This document shows positions 15,456 through 23,554 of a stretch of 64,000 nt of DNA, one piece after another (the stretch's first letter is position 1; each line of letters opens with the position of its first letter). The notes under the pieces were generated by a model. That model was not told the origin of the DNA. It was given only the letters and a program-made list of their open reading frames with translations, and ran no database searches. The position numbers were made by a program, and so were the translations under genes. Origin of the DNA: Paenibacillus sp. (GTDB lineage: Bacteria > Bacillota > Bacilli > Paenibacillales > YIM-B00363); NCBI RefSeq assembly GCF_031177825.1, contig NZ_JAPSKE010000003.1:1-64000 (forward strand), in the 5' to 3' direction.

Positions 15456-16617
15456 TCGATACTCTCCTTCGTTCCTCGGTGAAGACGGACTCCGACCGGA
15501 GAGCGTCCATCGCCTCTAAGATGTCTTGGACGATTCGCTCGGCCGAATGCGCCCGCTTCAGCGCGGCCATCGCCCGGACCGCGAGCCGCCGCCGGTCGGG
15601 GCGCTCCATGAGCGAGCGAACGGCTTCCAGCACCTCCGCGTCGTTCCCGGCGACGTACGCCGCGCCGCGAGACGCCAAATATTCCGCGTTGTCCCGCTCT
15701 TGCCCGGGCACCGGGCGGAGCAGAACGACCGGAAGCTCGCATTGGATCGCTTCGGTCAACGTGATGCCGCCGGGCTTCGTCACCATCGTCTCCGCGAGCG
15801 ACATCAGCTCGTGCATCTCCTTCATGAAGCCGAACACCTTCACGTTCGGCCTGCGCCCCGCGATGTCCCGCATCGAAGCGTACAGCGATTCGTTCTTGCC
15901 GCAGACGACCGCCAGCTGCACGCCCGGCAGCGCGGCCAATGCGTCGCACACGTCACGCAGCCCCTGCAGCACGCCGTACGAGCCCGCCATGATCAGGACG
16001 GTTCGCCGCGCCGGGTCGAGGTCGTACTTGGCGTAGAGCGCTTCCGACCGTTCCACCGGGCGGAAGGCGCTCTTGAGCGGGATCCCGGTGACGCGAATGC
16101 GATGCTCGGGCACCCCGACCGCCGTCATGGCGGCTCGGAGGTCGTCCGTCGCGACGTAATATCGGTCGATGTGCGGATGGATCCATCGCGCGTGCATGAC
16201 GTAATCGGTCAATACATTGAAGATCGGGATGGCGACGCCCCGTCTTCGCCGCAGCTCGGGCATCGCGAGCGTCGGGAACGTGTTCACGACGGCGTCCGGC
16301 CGCTCTCGTTCGAGAATTTGCTTCAGCTTGCCGGTTCCCCAACCGTGAAACCAGGCGGAGAACCATGTATCGTCGCGCATCTCCCGCGTGCTGTAGTACG
16401 ACCAGCCGTACAGCTTGGGAAATAATGTATAGCTTTTAATATATATGTATTTCGTTAATTCATTCAGCCTTGGATACGCTTCCGCGAATAAATCCACCAG
16501 CGACACCTCGCAGCCGGCTTCGCGTTCGAATCGTTCCTTCAGCGCGTTGGATACTTGGATGTGGCCTTCGCCGTAGCTGGCGTACACAATCATCACTTTT
16601 TTCTTCTCCGTCGTCAC
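15439..16617 (-). CDS. ugtP: UgtP/MgdG-type diacylglycerol glycosyltransferase
   Basis: A 392-residue GT28-type glycosyltransferase that adds sugar from UDP-glucose to diacylglycerol. The N-terminal domain begins KKVMIVYASYGEGHIQVSNA, the G-x-G-H-x-x-x-x-x-A motif of MGDG synthases and UgtP. The C-terminal nucleotide-sugar site shows MAGSYG and VTKPGGITLTEA followed by ELPVVLLRPVPGQE. Length is normal (about 380). The GTG start follows AAGGAG at 11 bases. It is the first gene of a pair with the MFS transporter, overlapping by 17 bases. Products would be membrane glycolipids and the lipoteichoic acid anchor. Paralogues with other acceptors exist in Paenibacillus, so the exact product is uncertain. 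Confidence 0.85.
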   Translation of the reverse strand: MTTEKKKVMIVYASYGEGHIQVSNALKERFEREAGCEVSLVDLFAEAYPRLNELTKYIYIKSYTLFPKLYGWSYYSTREMRDDTWFSAWFHGWGTGKLKQILERERPDAVVNTFPTLAMPELRRRRGVAIPIFNVLTDYVMHARWIHPHIDRYYVATDDLRAAMTAVGVPEHRIRVTGIPLKSAFRPVERSEALYAKYDLDPARRTVLIMAGSYGVLQGLRDVCDALAALPGVQLAVVCGKNESLYASMRDIAGRRPNVKVFGFMKEMHELMSLAETMVTKPGGITLTEAIQCELPVVLLRPVPGQERDNAEYLASRGAAYVAGNDAEVLEAVRSLMERPDRRRLAVRAMAALKRAHSAERIVQDILEAMDALRSESVFTEERRRVSSERYS

Positions 16618-16722
16618 TCCGCGCTCATCTCCTTCTCGGGAGGACTCACAACAGGTCCGTTGCTAATTGTAACTCGAACGGGCGGGAATTGCACACGTCT
16701 TCCGCAAGCGGGCCCCCCCGAC

Positions 16723-17793
16723 CTAAGACGGGGGCGGGGAGGCGGCGCCGGGGCCGTCCGCGTCCGCGGCGAGCACGTACCGCTCGAACAGCGACAGCGG
16801 GTGCTTCCAGCGGCTGACCTTCGGGTCGGCGGCGAAGACGGCGACGAGCCGGCGCTCCGGCATGACGAAGACGAGCTGTCCGCCGTGCCCGAGGGCGCAG
16901 CGGACCGCCTCGCCCGTCGCCGCGCGGGCGATCCACCAGTGCCCGCCGTACCGGCCGAAGGCGGGCAGCCCTTCGCCGAGCGGCGTGAACGCGAGGCGCA
17001 CGTAGTCGGGCGGCAGAATTCGCCGCCCCTCCCAAACGCCGCCGGTCGCGTGCAGCCAGCCGAGCCTCGCGAGGTCGCGCCCGGCGAGCGCGAGTCCGAT
17101 ATGGCCGACCGTGACGCCCTGCGGGTCGGCCTCCCACGGCGGCGGCGCGATGCCGAGCGGGCCGAAGATCGCCTCCTGCGCGACGTCGGACGCCGGGCGG
17201 CCGGTCGTGGCGGAGACCGCGGCCGAGAGCAGATGCGAGTCGACGCTGCGGTACACGAAGGCGCCCCGCGTCTCGGGGTCGACCGGCAGCCGGAGCGCGA
17301 AGCGGACCCAATGGCGAGAGCGGTGCAACCGCGGCACGAACGCTTCGCCGAGCCGCTTGCCGGTCTTCCAGTGCAGACCGGACGTCATCGCCAGCAGCTG
17401 CCGGGTCGTCGTCGCGCGGACGTCCTCGCTCGCGGCGCGGGGCAGCAGCTCCGGAAACAGCGTCGCCAGCGTCGGCGGCTTCTCGCCGTCGTCGCCGAGC
17501 GCGCCGGCGCAAGCGGCGACGGCCGCGGTCGCGCTCTTCGTCGCGGAGCGCAGGTCGAGGCGCGTCGAGGCGTCCGCGCCGCCGTAATACCGCTCGAAGA
17601 CGAGGGCGCCGTCTTTCGCGACGAGGAAGCAGCGCATCTTCGGGAAGCGCTTCTGGATGTCTTCGTCCGCTTGGAGGAGCGGCGCCGGGTCCAGGTTCGC
17701 CTCCGCCGGCGAGGCGATCGTCCACGTCTTCCCGCCCGCGGCCGGGTCGAACCGCGGGGGCTCCGGCGAGACGTCGTTCCTTGGCGCGTCCAT
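16723..17793 (-). CDS. Serine hydrolase of the beta-lactamase / class C family
   Basis: A 356-residue member of the beta-lactamase-like serine hydrolases (PF00144 group). The catalytic S-x-x-K motif is S83-A-T-K86 (RSATKSATAA), the second motif is the Tyr in FVYRSVDSHLLSA, and H-G-G in LGHGGQLVFV replaces the K-T-G of true beta-lactamases. There is no signal peptide, so it is likely cytoplasmic and acts as an esterase or peptidase rather than in resistance. ATG 17793 follows AAGGAG at 11 bases; a GTG at 17805 lies inside that site. The very high GC and Ala/Arg content make the opposite frames long open shadows. Confidence 0.85.
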   Translation of the reverse strand: MDAPRNDVSPEPPRFDPAAGGKTWTIASPAEANLDPAPLLQADEDIQKRFPKMRCFLVAKDGALVFERYYGGADASTRLDLRSATKSATAAVAACAGALGDDGEKPPTLATLFPELLPRAASEDVRATTTRQLLAMTSGLHWKTGKRLGEAFVPRLHRSRHWVRFALRLPVDPETRGAFVYRSVDSHLLSAAVSATTGRPASDVAQEAIFGPLGIAPPPWEADPQGVTVGHIGLALAGRDLARLGWLHATGGVWEGRRILPPDYVRLAFTPLGEGLPAFGRYGGHWWIARAATGEAVRCALGHGGQLVFVMPERRLVAVFAADPKVSRWKHPLSLFERYVLAADADGPGAASPPPS

Positions 17794-17969
17794 GGGCGCG
17801 GGCACTCCTTTTTCCTAGGGATGGTAACAGGTTGCCCAATTTTCGAGTGCGCCAAATAAATTAAGGGACATAATTATCTGAATATTGTATTATGTATGTA
17901 TAGATGCATTACTGCCTGACCTACCTAGCCGCTTACGAACAAAGTAATGTTACGGAGAGGAGCAAGCTT

Positions 17970-18158
17970 ATGGCTGCAAAAGGAAGTAATGAAGTAAAGG
18001 ATAGTGTGAGAGAACTGGTTCGAATCTATAGGCCTGCCAATCCACGTAAATTCGTAAAAGACTACGTGAAGAAATACCGCATCCCCGGAGGTTACGAAGA
18101 CGCTCTTACGCGCCTCGTCGAATTCGAAATGGCGAAGCTGGAAGGATCGGTATCGTAA
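17970..18158 (+). CDS. Small basic protein, unrecognised
   Basis: A 62-residue protein beginning at ATG 17970, chosen because GGAGAGGAGC lies 8 bases before it. It is mostly helical and basic, with R-E-L-V-R-I-Y-R-P-A-N-P-R-K-F-V in the centre and Y-R-I-P-G-G-Y-E-D-A-L-T-R-L near the end. It has no cysteine, signal peptide or membrane segment. The layout could suit a small DNA- or RNA-binding protein, but I cannot place it in a family. It has its own strong terminator, and its AT-rich upstream region contrasts with the neighbouring genes, so it is likely a separately controlled single gene. Confidence 0.65.
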   Translation: MAAKGSNEVKDSVRELVRIYRPANPRKFVKDYVKKYRIPGGYEDALTRLVEFEMAKLEGSVS

Positions 18159-18177
18159 CAGAGTTGACCATACAGCG

Positions 18178-18210
18178 ACCGCCGAACGGATATCCGTTCG
18201 GCGGTTTTTC
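18178..18210 (+). terminator. Intrinsic terminator
   Basis: ACCGCCGAACGGATATCCGTTCGGCGGT is a perfect palindromic hairpin followed by TTTTT, right after the 62-residue gene. Confidence 0.9.
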
Positions 18211-18292
18211 ATTTCGTCGCGCGGGTTTCGGAGACGGGGGCTCCGGCCTCGCGGCCTGCCAAGGGCGATCATCCAAGCGCGAATTCGCGCTT

Positions 18293-18312
18293 ATAAGCGG
18301 AGTATTCCGCTA
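18293..18312. repeat. ATAAGCGGA-TATTCCGC palindromic element, copy 1
   Basis: The near-palindrome ATAAGCGGAGTATTCCGCT lies between genes. An almost identical core (ATAAGCGGAATATTCCG) occurs at 44107-44123, which suggests a dispersed short palindromic repeat. Confidence 0.45.
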
Positions 18313-18333
18313 CACAAACCCGCCGGCCCACGG

Positions 18334-19275
18334 CTACTTCCCTACGGGCGTGGCGGTGACGTCCGCGACCGGCGATTCCCCCGCCTCCGCGTGCCGATGG
18401 CCGCCGGAGCGCAGGAACAGCCACACGCCGCCGATGAGCAGCGCGCCCGCGAACGCCTGCAGCGTCGTCAGCCGCTCGTCGAGCAGCGCCCAAGCGAGCA
18501 GCGACGCGCCGACCGGCTCGCCGAGCACCGCCATCGAGACGGTGGTGGCGCCGACGTACTTCAGCAGCCAATTGAACAGCAGATGGCCGAAGACGGTCGG
18601 CACGGCGGCCATCAGCACGAAGATGAGCCAGTCGTTCGACGCATAGCCGATAAACGAGAAGCCCGCCGCGAGATTGTAGACCGCGAACGCCGCGGCCGCC
18701 GCCAAGAAGACGGTATAGCTGTAGACGAACGACGAGATGCGCCCCCGCAGCGCCTGCCCGAGCAGCATGTGGACGACGACGGCCAGCGTGCCGAGGATCG
18801 ACAGCAAGTCGCCGTAGAGCGCCGTGCCCGAGAGGCGGAAGTCGCCCCAGCCGATAAGCACCGCGCCGATCAGGGCGACGCCCATCGCGGCGACCGCGGC
18901 GCCGCGGATGCGCTCTCGGAAGAAGACGAGCGCGCCGATCATGACGAGCACCGGCTCGAGCGTCATCAGCACGGTGGAGCTGGCGACGGTCGTGTAACGG
19001 AGGGAGCCCATCCACAGCAAGAAGTGCAGCGCCAGCATGAAGCCGGACAGCCCGAGCAGCGCCCAATCCCGCGCCGACACGGCGCCGAGCTCGGCGCGAT
19101 AGCGGAACAGGAAGGGGGTCATGCCGACTAACGTGAGGCCCAGTCGATACATGCCGATGACCGACACGGGCGCGTCCGTCCATTTGACGAAAATCGCCGA
19201 AAACGAAATCGCGATAATGCCGACGAACAATAAACTCCACAGGAACGCGCGGCGTTCCGACAATCCAGGATTCAC
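18334..19275 (-). CDS. EamA / drug-metabolite transporter family protein
   Basis: A 313-residue membrane protein with ten predicted helices made of two five-helix EamA repeats. The first repeat contains the typical V-I-G-M-Y-R-L-G-L-T helix and LHFLLWMGSLRYTTVASSTVLMTLEPVLV, a hallmark of this family. The second ends YVGATTVSMAVLGEPVGASLLAWALLDE, again typical. Members export amino acids or other metabolites; the substrate cannot be predicted. GTG 19275 follows AAAGGAAG at 7 bases. It stands alone, with a short C-terminal cytoplasmic tail. Confidence 0.9.
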   Translation of the reverse strand: MNPGLSERRAFLWSLLFVGIIAISFSAIFVKWTDAPVSVIGMYRLGLTLVGMTPFLFRYRAELGAVSARDWALLGLSGFMLALHFLLWMGSLRYTTVASSTVLMTLEPVLVMIGALVFFRERIRGAAVAAMGVALIGAVLIGWGDFRLSGTALYGDLLSILGTLAVVVHMLLGQALRGRISSFVYSYTVFLAAAAAFAVYNLAAGFSFIGYASNDWLIFVLMAAVPTVFGHLLFNWLLKYVGATTVSMAVLGEPVGASLLAWALLDERLTTLQAFAGALLIGGVWLFLRSGGHRHAEAGESPVADVTATPVGK

Positions 19276-19554
19276 GGTGACGCTTCCTTTCTAACCAATG
19301 TTCAAATCGAACGACGTTCCCTAGTATAACAGGAAGGGCGCGGCGGCCGCTAGGTTCTCAAACGGAGGTTTTCCTCCCGCAGCCGGCGATTTCGCCGTTT
19401 CAGAACCCGATGCGCCGAATGAAAACTAGGCCGCGAGCCGGGGTGCATGATACGATCTCGTTGGAAAAGGCGAAAGCCGGCGGGCCGAAGGAAGAGGATG
19501 CGGGAGGCGGCGCGCCGAAGACGTAAGCGACAACCGGCGAACGGAGGCGGGACG

Positions 19555-21807
19555 ATGCGCGAGCTGCTGACGCGGAATCACTTTCGTCTGCTCTTATGGG
19601 CGGGGATCGTGTTTACGCTGATCATCATTCCCTTTTCCTTGTTTTTGTCCAACCAATTTTCGAAGTACGCGCATTCGCAGATGGATTTGTTCCATCGCGA
19701 TAAGGTCGTCCATACGGCGAGCCAAACCGAATTCATTCTGAACAAGCTGAAGTCGTACGGATTGAACATGTACGAGGACCGAACGATTCAGGGCTGGCTC
19801 CAGCGAGAGCGGCCGGATCCGCTGGCGGACATGGAGGTGCTGAATACGCTGACCACCTTCATGTCCACGGAGCCGTTCATTCGGCGAGCGTATTTGATAA
19901 ACCTCCGGACGCGCCAAGCGTTCGACTCGCAGACGGGGGTCACGTCGTTCGAGGCATTCCGAGACCAGGTCATGTTGAAGCGGGTGCAAGAGCAGCAATC
20001 CTTGTTCCTACAATTTCAACCGCACGAGGTGCAAGGCGACGCCCATTTGTCCTTGGTCGTCCCTTCGACGCCAGCGAAGCGGGATATCCGCGGATACTTG
20101 GTGCTCCTGCTCGACAATCGCGCGCTGCAGACCCACCTGCTAGCGCATAACGAGGAGTTGGGCACGAACCTGATCGTGCTGGACGAGGAGGGGCGCAACG
20201 TCTTGGGCGGGGAGGGAAGCGGCGAGTCGATCGCCGCCTTGCTGAGCGGGGCGCAAATCCACGGGGCGGCGCCCGCGGTGGTCGAATTCGAGACGGGGCG
20301 GCGATTGTTCGTGAACTCCGCCGTTATGCCGTCGCAGAAGTGGACCGTGCACTCCCTGACCGAGATGAGGAGCTTTCGGAGCCAGGCGGATTCGTTCCAA
20401 CGGCGTATCGTCATGTATTCGCTGCTGCTGCTGGTCCTGCTGCTGACGGCCGCCATGTGGAATTCGAGGCGCGCCGTCCGGCCGTTCCGGCATCTGGCGG
20501 AGCAGCTGCAGCGGAAGTTCAACGCCGACGCCGGCCAATCGTCCGCGCCGCCCGTCGTCCGCGACGAATACAGCATGCTCAAATACGGGATCGAGAAGCT
20601 GTCCAATCAGGTCGACGAGATGAACGTATCGCTGCGGGATCGGCAAGGCATCGTGAAGGCGGAATATTTGCGCCAATGGGTGCTTCAGGGACGGCTCGGC
20701 CGCGCGGTGAGGGGAGAGATCGCCGAAGCGACCGACCTCTTCGCGAAGGAGAAGCTTCGGCTCGCGGTGATCAAGATCGAGTCGTACCATGCTTTCGCCG
20801 AACGCTACGATTTCGAGTCTCGGCGCCTGTTCACCTACGCGCTGTGTAATATCGCGGAAGAAGTCGTCCGCGGCGAAGGCGGGGCGTTCGAGGCGGTCGA
20901 TTTCGCCGGGGACCACATCGTCCTGCTGATCGGGCTGGACCGCGCCGAGTCCGACATCAAGGCGATCCTCGAGGCCGTCAAGAAACACGTTCGCCAGTAC
21001 ATCCGGGTGAACATCGTCATCGCGGTCAGCGACGCGAAGGACATCGACGACGATCTTCGAGCGGTATACGACTTCGTGCTCGAGTTGACCTTGCTGAAGT
21101 TCATCAACGGAAGCGACCGGATTTACACCGAAGGCGATTACGAGCGTTACGTACATATGATGGACCCCGTCGTCGAACGGAAGGGCGTCGAGAAGCTGCT
21201 GGCGTCGGTGAAAGCCGGCAACGGCGAACAAGTCGTCGAGTCGTTGGATGAGCTGTTCGGTCAGCTCGCAGCGATGAAGTTTTCGGAGTGCAAGGTGCAG
21301 TTGACCGTACTGTTGTTTTCGGTCGTGAAGGAATTCGAGAAGCTGTCAGCCCTCCAGGGGGTGGACGGGATCGAGAAGCAGCTCGCCGGATTTCCGACGC
21401 TGCAAGACTTAAGGAGATGGCTGGAGCAAGAGCTGCTGGAAATTATGGAACGGCTGAGCAGCAGGCAGGGGTCCGACCGCAAGGGGAAGCTGGCCCAGGA
21501 GATGGCCGCGTACATCGCTTATCGGATTCACGACCCGATGCTGTCGGCCGAGGACGTGGCGGAGCACGTCTCGTTGTCCGCCAAGTACGTGAGGCAAATC
21601 TTTATGGAAACCCATCATCAGTCGCTGTCGGCGTATATGCTCGATCTGCGGGTCAATAAAGTGAAGGAGCTCCTGGTCACGACGGCGCTGTCCGTGTCGG
21701 ATATCGGGGAGCGGTCCGGCTTTCTGACGAAGAGCCACTTCTTCACGGCGTTCAAGAAAGCGACGGGCGTGACGCCGAATCAGTACCGCCAACAGCATTC
21801 TTCATGA
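19555..21807 (+). CDS. Membrane-anchored AraC-family regulator (YesS-like)
   Basis: A 750-residue transcription regulator. TM1 spans about residues 11-31 and TM2 about 284-304, enclosing an extracytoplasmic sensor of some 250 residues. A cytoplasmic linker then leads to a C-terminal AraC domain (about 645-750) with two helix-turn-helices: LSAEDVAEHVSLSAKYVRQIFMET and VSDIGERSGFLTKSHFFTAFKK, ending G-V-T-P-N-Q-Y-R. Such proteins sense extracellular sugars, often through a binding protein, and activate neighbouring transport and hydrolase genes. ATG 19555 follows GGAGGCGG; a longer frame from 19447 lacks such a site. The stop lies in the binding site of the next gene, a lipoprotein binding protein that could be the sensor partner. 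Confidence 0.93.
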   Translation: MRELLTRNHFRLLLWAGIVFTLIIIPFSLFLSNQFSKYAHSQMDLFHRDKVVHTASQTEFILNKLKSYGLNMYEDRTIQGWLQRERPDPLADMEVLNTLTTFMSTEPFIRRAYLINLRTRQAFDSQTGVTSFEAFRDQVMLKRVQEQQSLFLQFQPHEVQGDAHLSLVVPSTPAKRDIRGYLVLLLDNRALQTHLLAHNEELGTNLIVLDEEGRNVLGGEGSGESIAALLSGAQIHGAAPAVVEFETGRRLFVNSAVMPSQKWTVHSLTEMRSFRSQADSFQRRIVMYSLLLLVLLLTAAMWNSRRAVRPFRHLAEQLQRKFNADAGQSSAPPVVRDEYSMLKYGIEKLSNQVDEMNVSLRDRQGIVKAEYLRQWVLQGRLGRAVRGEIAEATDLFAKEKLRLAVIKIESYHAFAERYDFESRRLFTYALCNIAEEVVRGEGGAFEAVDFAGDHIVLLIGLDRAESDIKAILEAVKKHVRQYIRVNIVIAVSDAKDIDDDLRAVYDFVLELTLLKFINGSDRIYTEGDYERYVHMMDPVVERKGVEKLLASVKAGNGEQVVESLDELFGQLAAMKFSECKVQLTVLLFSVVKEFEKLSALQGVDGIEKQLAGFPTLQDLRRWLEQELLEIMERLSSRQGSDRKGKLAQEMAAYIAYRIHDPMLSAEDVAEHVSLSAKYVRQIFMETHHQSLSAYMLDLRVNKVKELLVTTALSVSDIGERSGFLTKSHFFTAFKKATGVTPNQYRQQHSS

Positions 21808-21821
21808 GGGGAGGGGTCGGA

Positions 21822-23354
21822 GTGGCCTTACGACAATCGTTGCTCGCAAAGGGTGCGACTTGGGCGCTTTCTATCCTCTTGACCGCCGGATGCGCGAACG
21901 AAACGGGACCGGCGGCGGTTCGGGGCGTGTCCCCTGCGGCGCCTATGACGCCAACGACGCTGAACATCATGGTGCCCGGCGACCGTTCCCCGGACTTCGA
22001 CCTCGTGATGGAGGAAGCGGAGCGCCGCATGGCGGAGGAAGGGCTCCACCTCGATATTCGGATGGAGTTCGTGCCATGGAACGACTTCGGCACGCGATCC
22101 GAGGTCGCGCTCGCTTCCGGGGAAGAGATCGATCTGATCTTCGACGCCCCGTGGCTGCATCTGAACGAGATGATCGCGAGCGGATATTACGAGCCGCTGG
22201 ACGTCCTGCTGGAGCAGTACGGAGAGACGATCGTCGCGAAGCGACCCAGGCAGATGTGGGACGCGAATCGAAGCGCAGGGCGCGTGATGGCGATCCCGCT
22301 CGGCGTCAGTCACGTAATGAGCCATTCGTATTTCATTCGTAAGGACGTTCGGGAATCTCTCGGCGTCCCGCCGATCCGCACGTACGAAGAGCTGCTTCGA
22401 TTCGCGTATCTCGTGAAGGAGAAGGCGCCGGAGGTCGTACCGCTGATCGCGGGAGGAACGAGAAGCCAACAATTGTACAGTCAGGCCGCCTTCCGCCATT
22501 ACTTCGACGATACCGATATTCGACCGACGCAGGCGTTGGACAGCAGTCTGATGCTGTACTACCGACATAATGACGGGAAGGTGCACAATGCGTTCAAGGA
22601 GCTCGATTCGCCGGTCCGGACATGGGTAGAGGAAGCAAGGCGCTTGTACGTCGATGGCATCATGCATAAGGACGTGCTGGGGATCAAGGATTTTCAGGAA
22701 CCCGGAGCATCCGGCGCCGTTGCGATCTTCCCGACAGGCTCCTTCCATGTCGGAGAGATCGCGCAAGAGAAGCTCCGGGAGACCGTGCCGGACGGAGAGC
22801 TCGAGCGCGTGACGTTCTTCGACGATACGCCCGGAGCGAACGTCTCGGACTTCGGACAGTGGAATTTCATCGCGGTCCCGGTCGTGAGCAAACACAAGGA
22901 GGAAGCCGTCCGGTTCTTGAACTGGGCGAACGAGAAGCGGAACTACGACTTGCTCGCCTACGGGCTGCAAGACACGCATTGGAAGCCGCTCGAAGGGAAT
23001 AAGTTCAAACTGCTGGATACCGGCTACAATCAACCGGCCTTCGTCTGGATCTGGAACCCGACGGACGATCGCCTCTTGGCGGATGACGCAAGAACGGAGG
23101 AGCTGACGCGCTTCATCCGCAACGCCGACAACTTCACGCCGGACGTACTGACCGGCTTCGAATTCGACGGCTCCTCGGTGCAGGCGGAGCTGGACCGTTA
23201 CAACCGAATCGAAGCGGAGTATTATACGCCCTTGTTCAACGGCGTAATCGACCCTGCGTCGGCTTGGGCGGCGTTCGAGGCGGAGGCGGGGCCGTCGCTG
23301 GAGGCGATCGAGCGCGAGCTGCAGAGGCAAGCGGATGCGTATATGAGGAAGTAA
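21822..23354 (+). CDS. Lipoprotein extracellular solute-binding protein
   Basis: A 510-residue sugar-binding lipoprotein. GTG 21822 is the likely start, since GAGGGGAGGGG lies 5 bases upstream and the product then begins with a short signal peptide ending L-T-A-G-C, with the lipidated Cys at position 24. The mature part has the family-1 binding protein layout, with LNIMVPG at its start, NDFGTRSEVALASGEEIDLIFD and, in the second half, NFIAVPVVSKHKEEAVRFLNWAN. It resembles the YtcQ/LplA type that binds oligosaccharides. It sits directly behind a membrane AraC regulator and apart from the permeases, so it may serve sensing as much as import. Confidence 0.88.
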   Translation: MALRQSLLAKGATWALSILLTAGCANETGPAAVRGVSPAAPMTPTTLNIMVPGDRSPDFDLVMEEAERRMAEEGLHLDIRMEFVPWNDFGTRSEVALASGEEIDLIFDAPWLHLNEMIASGYYEPLDVLLEQYGETIVAKRPRQMWDANRSAGRVMAIPLGVSHVMSHSYFIRKDVRESLGVPPIRTYEELLRFAYLVKEKAPEVVPLIAGGTRSQQLYSQAAFRHYFDDTDIRPTQALDSSLMLYYRHNDGKVHNAFKELDSPVRTWVEEARRLYVDGIMHKDVLGIKDFQEPGASGAVAIFPTGSFHVGEIAQEKLRETVPDGELERVTFFDDTPGANVSDFGQWNFIAVPVVSKHKEEAVRFLNWANEKRNYDLLAYGLQDTHWKPLEGNKFKLLDTGYNQPAFVWIWNPTDDRLLADDARTEELTRFIRNADNFTPDVLTGFEFDGSSVQAELDRYNRIEAEYYTPLFNGVIDPASAWAAFEAEAGPSLEAIERELQRQADAYMRK

Positions 23355-23554
23355 AGACGGAACGATGGAAAAAGGCGATCCCGGAGCACGGGCAGGTCCC
23401 CCTAGGAGGATGCGGCGCGTGACGGGAAGCCGCGCCCATACAACTGGATAAAAATTCATAATAACCCAACTAAATACTGAAAGGAGTGATGCCGACCTAC
23501 CCAGCTTCGTTCGTTTCAAGTCGATCTGATCAAAGAGGGAGATGTGAACTCGTC

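Noticed and set aside
16723..17793. Beta-lactamase resistance gene
   Set aside because: No signal peptide and H-G-G in place of K-T-G, so a general serine hydrolase is more likely.
21828..23519. 563-codon antisense frame over the first binding protein
   Set aside because: Shadow composition; sense frame has lipobox and binding protein motifs.
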